From: Oscillospiraceae bacterium
Lineage (GTDB): Bacteria; Bacillota; Clostridia; Oscillospirales; Acutalibacteraceae
Assembly (NCBI GenBank): GCA_031262125.1
Contig: JAISII010000118.1
Location: 1-33,918, forward strand
DNA: 33,918 nt
Reading direction: 5' to 3'
Shown piece by piece: positions 29,500 through 33,918 of the stretch; the stretch's first letter is position 1, and each line of letters starts with the position of its first letter. The notes below the pieces were generated by a model. That model was not told the DNA's origin. It worked only from the letters and a program-made list of their open reading frames with translations, and did no database searches. The translations under genes and the position numbers were made by a program.

Positions 29500-31263
29500 T
29501 TAACCAAGTCGGGATTCTAACCCCTCAAGCTGTGATTTAAGCTCGGCGGGCAGTCTGTCGCCGAATTTTTTGTAAAATTCTTCAATACCCTCCGACTCTT
29601 TAACCCATTGGGCATTGTCTACGGTTAAAATTGATTTTAAAGTTTCAAAGTCAATGTCCAGCCCGTCGATGTTAATATCGTCGGCTTTCGGAACAAAACC
29701 GATAGGTGTTTCTACAGCATCGGCAGTGCCTTCGCAACGGTCAATAATCCATTCCAAAACACGGAAGTTATCGCCAAAGCCCGGCCACAAGAAGTTGCCC
29801 TCGTCATCCAGCCTAAACCAGTTTACGTTAAAGATTTTTGGAGCTTTGTCGCCCAGAATCTCGCCCATTTTAATCCAGTGAGCAAAATAATCGCCCATAT
29901 GGTAGCCGCAAAACGGCAGCATTGCCATTGGGTCACGGCGTACCACGCCAACTGCACCGGTTGCAGCAGCTGTGGTTTCGGATGCCATTATTGAGCCCAC
30001 GAACACACCGTTGTTCCAATCACGTGATTGATAAACAAGGGGCGTTGTTTGTGCACGACGACCACCGAAAATAATTGCCGAAATCGGCACGCCGGTTGTA
30101 GAGTCAAACTCGGGGCTTATGCACGGGCAATTTTGTGCCGGAGCAGTAAAGCGGCTGTTGGGGTGAGCACCTTTTTCGGTCGAAGCTGTGCCGTCCCACG
30201 GGTTGCCCTTCCAGTCGATTGCGTTTGCGGGGGGAGTTTTGTTAAGACCTTCCCACCAAACGGTGTTATCGTCAAGGTTTTGAACCACATTTGTAAATAT
30301 AGTATTTTTTTGTGTTGAAGCCAACGCATTGGGGTTGGATTTTGCATTTGTGCCGGGTGCAACACCAAAAAAGCCGTTTTCGGGGTTAATTGCATACAAC
30401 CTGCCGTCTGCACCCTTACGCATCCAAGCAATATCGTCGCCAACGCACCAAACCTTATAGCCGTTTTTACGGTAGCCCTCGGGCGGAATTAGCATTGCAA
30501 GGTTTGTTTTGCCACAAGCCGAGGGGAACGCAGCGGTAACGTATTTAATCTCGCCATTGGGTTTTTCAACCCCCAAAATGAGCATATGCTCTGCCATCCA
30601 TTCGTCTTTTTGCCCTAAGTATGAAGCAATTCTCAGTGCAAAGCATTTTTTACCCAGCAAAACATTGCCACCGTAAGCCGAGTTAACGCTGATGATTGTG
30701 TTATCCTCGGGGAAGTGGCATATGTAACGCTTTTCAGCGTCAATATCGCAGCTGCAATGCAAGCCTCTAACCCAATAGTCGCTGTCGCCCAAAACGTCAA
30801 AAACTTTGCTGCTTACACGTGTCATAATCGCCATATTTAAAACAACATAAATCGAATCGGTAACCTCTACGCCAATTTGTGCCAAAGGCGAGCCAATTGG
30901 ACCCATCGAGTACGATATAACATACATTGTGCGGCCTTTATAGCTGCCGCGGGCAATATCATAAAGCATTTTATATGCTTCCGCCGGAGCTTTCCAGTTA
31001 TTTGTAGGGCCTGCATTCTCGGGCACAGTGGAGCAAATAAAGGTTCTGTCCTCTACTCTTGCAACGTCGTTAACCTTTGTGCGGTGCAAATAGCAACCCG
31101 GCAGTTTTTCTTCGTTCAGCTTAATAAGCTCGCCGCTTGCAACAGCCTGCCCACGCAGTTGGTCCAGCTGCTCTTTACTGCCGTCAATCCAAACAATGCT
31201 GTCGGGCGTTGTAAGCTGTTCCATTTCTTTAACCCAATTAAGAACCGATTTGTTTTTAGTCAT
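29500..31263 (-). CDS. pckG: Phosphoenolpyruvate carboxykinase (GTP)
   Basis: A 587-aa cytosolic enzyme interconverting oxaloacetate plus GTP with phosphoenolpyruvate, CO2 and GDP. In anaerobes it often runs towards oxaloacetate or serves gluconeogenesis. The GTP-type family is clear: the FPSACGKTNLAMLIPP kinase loop with active-site Cys250, VGDDIAWMRKG for metal binding, APGTNAKSNPNA, the FTAPAQNCP segment and IFGGRRAQTTPLV. The length matches the family. I chose ATG 31263 (MTKNKSVLNW), with AGGATGAT upstream, over the track start 31296. It is transcribed alone from the promoter at 31334-31362. The last 36 codons are duplicated at 27891-28000, so the present 3' end may have been replaced by recombination, but the protein looks intact. 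Confidence 0.97.
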   Translation of the reverse strand: MTKNKSVLNWVKEMEQLTTPDSIVWIDGSKEQLDQLRGQAVASGELIKLNEEKLPGCYLHRTKVNDVARVEDRTFICSTVPENAGPTNNWKAPAEAYKMLYDIARGSYKGRTMYVISYSMGPIGSPLAQIGVEVTDSIYVVLNMAIMTRVSSKVFDVLGDSDYWVRGLHCSCDIDAEKRYICHFPEDNTIISVNSAYGGNVLLGKKCFALRIASYLGQKDEWMAEHMLILGVEKPNGEIKYVTAAFPSACGKTNLAMLIPPEGYRKNGYKVWCVGDDIAWMRKGADGRLYAINPENGFFGVAPGTNAKSNPNALASTQKNTIFTNVVQNLDDNTVWWEGLNKTPPANAIDWKGNPWDGTASTEKGAHPNSRFTAPAQNCPCISPEFDSTTGVPISAIIFGGRRAQTTPLVYQSRDWNNGVFVGSIMASETTAAATGAVGVVRRDPMAMLPFCGYHMGDYFAHWIKMGEILGDKAPKIFNVNWFRLDDEGNFLWPGFGDNFRVLEWIIDRCEGTADAVETPIGFVPKADDINIDGLDIDFETLKSILTVDNAQWVKESEGIEEFYKKFGDRLPAELKSQLEGLESRLG

Positions 31264-31333
31264 TATAATCATCCTAACATTAAATATTTGCGGCACTTTT
31301 GCAAAATTTTGCCGCAGTGGTTATTAGATATTT

Positions 31334-31362
31334 ATTGTACCATACAATTGTTAATTTTGCAA
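31334..31362 (-). promoter_or_regulatory. Sigma-A-type promoter of pckG with hairpin leader
   Basis: TTGCAA (31362-31357) and TACAAT (31339-31334) with a 17-bp spacer are seen on the minus strand. The leader of about 60 bases contains the imperfect hairpin GCGGCA...TGCCGC (31290-31315), which has no T tract and might affect translation or mRNA stability. Confidence 0.65.
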
Positions 31363-31499
31363 GAAAAATTGTCATACTTGCAAAATTTATTCTTTTTTGA
31401 ATGATTTTGCCTTTTCAAATACATTTTTTTGAATAACTGCCGCATAAATTTATCAGTTTTATTCAGATTTAATCATAATTATAACCTTGGCTAAAACTG

Positions 31500-31528
31500 T
31501 TGCTTTTTGTGCAACTTTAGGTTACAAT
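31500..31528 (+). promoter_or_regulatory. Sigma-A-type promoter of the DUF6062 gene
   Basis: TTGCTT (31500-31505) and TACAAT (31523-31528) with a 17-bp spacer are seen 35 bp upstream of the chosen ATG at 31564. It diverges from the pckG promoter; the 137 bp between them are AT-rich and without a further recognised site. Confidence 0.6.
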
Positions 31529-31563
31529 TAAGTAAAATCAGTTTTATAAAAGGAATTCAGAGA

Positions 31564-32244
31564 ATGAAAGAAAACATTTGCTCTATACCCATTAATGATA
31601 TTTTAGGTCCAAAACAAGGCTGCCCCATTTGCCGGATGTTCTATTGCCTTGAGGATAAGCATATTGAGCATATTACCGGTGCGGCGATGATGGAACCGTT
31701 GGTGCGGGTGCAAACCAACCAAAAAGGCTTTTGCCGCCGCCATTTGGAGTTGATGAACGAACGTGGCAACAGGCTGTCTAACGCACTGGTGCTGCAAACC
31801 CACCTGCAAGAAATTGCCGAAAAATTTTGCCCCGATGCACTTAAAGGGCGGTATAATAAAAAAGAAATTGAAAAGCTGCAAAACCTGCAAAAAACCTGCT
31901 ACATTTGCGAGCGGATTGAAAAAGATGTTGCCCATTTTTTTGAAACCCTGTTTAAAGAATATGAACAAAACGAAGAGTTTAGACAGCTTTTTAACGAGCA
32001 AGAGTACATTTGCCTTGAGCATTATACGGTATTGATTGAAAACGCCACAAAGGCACGCATTGCAAAAAAAGCAAAAGAAGATTTTATGCAAAATGTTATG
32101 CGGCTTTTTGGCGGCAAATTGCAAGAGCTGCAAACCGATATCGCCAAATTTGCAAGTATGTTTGATTACCGCAACAGCGGCGGCGATTTTGGCACAAGCA
32201 AAGACTCGATTGAGCGGAGTATTAAATTTTTGGGCGGCGAATAA
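31564..32244 (+). CDS. DUF6062 family protein with Cys-pair motifs
   Basis: A 226-aa cytoplasmic protein that I recognise as DUF6062, a family of unknown function in Clostridia. Conserved Cys/His pairs are visible: GCPICRMFYCLED near the start, GFCRRHLELM, CYICERIE in the middle and ICLEHY, a repeated C-x2-C ... C-x2/3-H pattern that suggests two metal-binding units of similar build. The ATG at 31564, with AAAGGAATTC upstream, is preferred to the track start 31507, which lies within the promoter region. No metabolic context helps: its neighbours are pckG (divergent) and a lipoprotein/ECF pair. Function unknown; a zinc-bound structural or DNA/RNA-binding role is possible but unproven. Confidence 0.85.
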   Translation: MKENICSIPINDILGPKQGCPICRMFYCLEDKHIEHITGAAMMEPLVRVQTNQKGFCRRHLELMNERGNRLSNALVLQTHLQEIAEKFCPDALKGRYNKKEIEKLQNLQKTCYICERIEKDVAHFFETLFKEYEQNEEFRQLFNEQEYICLEHYTVLIENATKARIAKKAKEDFMQNVMRLFGGKLQELQTDIAKFASMFDYRNSGGDFGTSKDSIERSIKFLGGE

Positions 32245-32364
32245 AACCCTCTTTACTTTGAACTTAAAAGTATTTATAATTAGCAATAGTGGCAAGGGGT
32301 TTTAATACTAAAATTAAGACGCCGCTGCAATTATAAATCTTTAATAAAGGAGCAAAAACTTATT

Positions 32365-32805
32365 ATGAAAAAACTTTTATCACTATTTTTAGCTTGCATT
32401 ATGTTGGCGGCACTTGCCGGCTGCGGTGCGGCACAAACAAACGCACCTGCAAGCACAACTCCTCCAACCGCAACCACTGTGCCTACAACAACACCTGCCC
32501 CCGTTGTTTTGGGCGAGGGCGAAACAGCCTTTGAACTATCGGTAACATCTGCCGACGGCACAAAAGAATACACAATTAACACAAGCAAGCAAACCTTGGG
32601 CGATGCCTTGCTGGAAGTGCAGCTGATTGAAGGCACCGAGTCGGAATTTGGGCTGTATGTAACTACTGTTGACGGTGTGGCCGCGGATGAATCAGCAAAT
32701 GAATACTGGGCGTTTTATATTAACGACGAGATGGCGGCAACAGGCGTTAGCTCAACCAATATTGAGGACGGCAAAGCCTATGCCCTAAAGCTTGAAAAAT
32801 GGTAA
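32365..32805 (+). CDS. DUF4430 lipoprotein (transcobalamin-like domain)
   Basis: A 146-aa lipoprotein. The signal peptide ends with lipobox LAALAGC (Cys20), a Thr/Pro-rich linker runs to about residue 45, and a DUF4430 domain fills the rest, with TLGDALLEVQLI, VTTVDGV and the typical EYWAFYINDEMAATGVSS ... YALKLEKW ending. This domain is related to the C-terminal domain of intrinsic factor/transcobalamin. In Gram-positive bacteria it often occurs in surface lipoproteins beside ECF-type vitamin transporters. The start has AAAGGAG upstream. The stop overlaps the next gene by 7 bp, so a shared role as surface capture protein and membrane S component is likely. The substrate (cobalamin or another small ligand) cannot be told; no cobalamin riboswitch is visible in the 120-bp leader. 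Confidence 0.85.
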   Translation: MKKLLSLFLACIMLAALAGCGAAQTNAPASTTPPTATTVPTTTPAPVVLGEGETAFELSVTSADGTKEYTINTSKQTLGDALLEVQLIEGTESEFGLYVTTVDGVAADESANEYWAFYINDEMAATGVSSTNIEDGKAYALKLEKW

Positions 32806-33401
32806 GCAAAAAACTTTTAACCCTACGGGAGCTTGTGCTTTTTGCCCTTTTGGGTGCAATAATGTTTTGCGGCTACTTTTTTTTGCAGGTGCTGCCCAAT
32901 GTTGAGGTTGTGTCGCTGCTAATAGTGGTTTACACCGTCGTGTTCAGGGCAAAGGCGTTAATACCCATTTATGTTTATGTTGTTACAAATGGCATTGTTT
33001 ATGGGTTTGCACCGTGGTGGCTGCCATATTTGTACATTTGGGCGGTGCTTTGGGCGGTGGTTATGCTGTTGCCTAAGTTTAGTTTTTTTGGCAACGCTGC
33101 AAAAAACAAGAGTCCACTCTCCCCCAACAACAAAAATTCTGCCACAAAGCCTTTGCAAAAAAACGCACTGCTTGCCGTGCTTTATGCCGCAGTCAGCGGA
33201 GTTTTCGGGCTTGCCTTTGGTGCGTTGTATATGCCGGCACAGGCGTTGATGTTCGGGCTGAGCTTTAACGGTGCAGTTGCATGGTGGCTTGCCGGGCTTA
33301 TCTTTGACATTACGCACTGTGCGGCAAATTTTGCCTTGGGTTTTTTGGTGCTGCCCCTTGCGGCGGCTTTAAGCAGGCTAAAACATAGTGCCGACCGGTG
33401 A
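32799..33401 (+). CDS. ECF transporter S-component-like membrane protein
   Basis: A 200-aa hydrophobic protein with about six membrane segments, interrupted by a polar loop of about 25 residues (around 97-120, KNKSPLSPNNKNSATK). The N-terminal RELVLFALLGAIMFCGYFFLQVLP and the PWWLPYLYIWAV segment are typical of ECF substrate-binding (S) components, which capture a vitamin or metal and dock to a shared EcfAAT module encoded elsewhere. The start lies inside the preceding DUF4430 gene, indicating translational coupling. No EcfA/EcfT genes are in the window. The family call is from topology and context; substrate unknown. Confidence 0.75.
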   Translation: MVSKKLLTLRELVLFALLGAIMFCGYFFLQVLPNVEVVSLLIVVYTVVFRAKALIPIYVYVVTNGIVYGFAPWWLPYLYIWAVLWAVVMLLPKFSFFGNAAKNKSPLSPNNKNSATKPLQKNALLAVLYAAVSGVFGLAFGALYMPAQALMFGLSFNGAVAWWLAGLIFDITHCAANFALGFLVLPLAAALSRLKHSADR

Positions 33402-33483
33402 GGTTTTTTATATATTAGCTTTGTGTAAAAAGTTTAGAATTTTTCTTAAAAAACACTAAAATCTTCAAATTCACAAAAAACTG

Positions 33484-33508
33484 CCCCCGTTTTAAAACGG
33501 GGGTTTTT
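33484..33508. terminator. Bidirectional terminator between the ECF gene and the Fic gene
   Basis: CCCCCGTTTTAAAACGGGGG is a perfect palindrome followed by TTTTTCT on the plus strand and, after CAG, by TTTTTTG on the minus strand, so it can serve both convergent genes. Confidence 0.88.
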
Positions 33509-33516
33509 CTGTAGGG

Positions 33517-33918
33517 TTAATTTATGCTCTCGATTATTGCAATCCTATTTTTTAGCTCGGCAATTTCATATTCTGTAATTAAATCGACCATAGCTTTTGC
33601 AGAATTTGCACCGCTGCAATACTCATCAAAGCAATCGTAATACCTTTGTTTATCGGCATATTTAATATCAATCGGCAAATAACCGTGCTTTAAAAGCTCA
33701 AGGTTCATTATCAAGCGGCCTGTTCTGCCGTTACCGTCAATAAACGGGTGTATCCCCTCAAAACGCAAATGGAATTCGGCAATTTTCTCGATAATATTGC
33801 TCTGCGTTTTTTGTGTTTCATACTCTGCAAGCAGCTGCTCCATTTTTGCGGCGACTGCATACGGCTGCGGCGGTGTATGTGCCGAACCCAAAATTCTTAC
33901 GGGCACTCGGCGATAAAT
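33517..33918 (-). CDS. Fic/DOC family protein, C-terminal part (truncated by window edge)
   Basis: The frame stays open to the last base of the window, and the GTG at 33906 is only an internal valine codon, so the gene continues beyond the right edge. The Fic motif HPFIDGNGRTGRL is intact, with catalytic His and the phosphate-binding GNGR. Fic enzymes usually transfer AMP from ATP to hydroxyl groups of target proteins. The preceding HTPPQPYAVAAKMEQLLAEYE and the C-terminal helix match the common single-domain bacterial Fic type. The inhibitory alpha-inh motif, which would tell the Fic class, is not in the visible part. A role in a toxin-antitoxin pair or stress response is possible, but the context is missing. 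Confidence 0.93.
   Translation of the reverse strand: MYRRVPVRILGSAHTPPQPYAVAAKMEQLLAEYETQKTQSNIIEKIAEFHLRFEGIHPFIDGNGRTGRLIMNLELLKHGYLPIDIKYADKQRYYDCFDEYCSGANSAKAMVDLITEYEIAELKNRIAIIESIN

Noticed and set aside
31603-32295. 230-aa minus-strand ORF
   Set aside because: It is the antisense shadow of the DUF6062 gene; the plus strand has the promoter, ribosome binding site and recognised family.
32245-32364. Cobalamin riboswitch before the DUF4430/ECF pair
   Set aside because: The leader of about 120 bases is too short and shows no B12-box-like sequence.
1-33918. CRISPR array
   Set aside because: No regularly spaced direct repeats with unique spacers were found on reading either strand, and there are no cas genes.

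Overview
The window reads as a chromosomal segment of an AT-rich, Gram-positive anaerobe of the Clostridia, probably a gut-type Oscillospiraceae-like lineage. This is inferred from gene content: a GTP-type PEP carboxykinase, DUF6062, a DUF4430 lipoprotein with an ECF S component, lipoproteins with Gram-positive leaders, GGAGG-type ribosome binding sites and sigma-A-type promoters with 17-18 bp spacers. No rRNA or other decisive marker is present, so the taxonomy stays approximate.

Layout. 1-6226 is core-like: the 3' part of a P-type cation ATPase converging on (and overlapping) a cation diffusion facilitator; a DUF3267 membrane metallopeptidase-like gene overlapping a one-domain O6-alkylguanine transferase; then a translationally coupled three-gene envelope-glycosylation operon (GtrA, GT2, GT-C-like). 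A tRNA-Leu(UAG) follows at 6337-6419. Its 3' end is repeated exactly (51 bp) at 19777-19827, so 6370-19827 is an integrated element of about 13.4 kb. The element carries a serine recombinase, a 59-aa protein missed by the ORF track, a RepA-like ATPase, a cargo operon with its own promoter (934-aa protein of unknown fold, 1593-aa DUF1998-type helicase, 190-aa helical protein), and a separate AAA/DUF4143 ATPase. I see no relaxase or conjugation genes. The helicase and its large partner look like a Druantia type III-like (DruH/DruE) anti-phage system, with an extra third gene.

20141-26843 is one minus-strand operon. It joins a STAS antagonist, an RsbW-type kinase and a membrane-sensor SpoIIE-type phosphatase (a partner-switching module) to an amino-acid-type ABC transporter. 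The transporter is itself unusual. One 1008-aa lipoprotein contains three substrate-binding domain equivalents plus the permease, with the first and last domain each split into complementary halves. The ATPase carries a C-terminal extension that looks like a degenerate RsbW-type domain.

27012-33918: a secreted C39-like lipoprotein; a cassette of about 1.6 kb flanked by a 110-bp duplication of the PEPCK gene end, encoding a guanylate-kinase-like protein fused to a TIR/deoxyribosyltransferase-like domain (a candidate defence effector); the intact PEPCK gene; DUF6062; a DUF4430 lipoprotein coupled to an ECF-type S component; and a partial Fic gene at the right edge. Related REP/MITE-like GC-rich palindromic repeats lie near 2.2 kb and 29.3 kb.

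The strongest candidates for undescribed biology are the partner-switch/ABC operon with its permuted binding-protein array, the kinase-TIR-like cassette in the pck 3' end, and the three-gene helicase system of the tRNA island. All functional statements come from reading the sequence without database searches.
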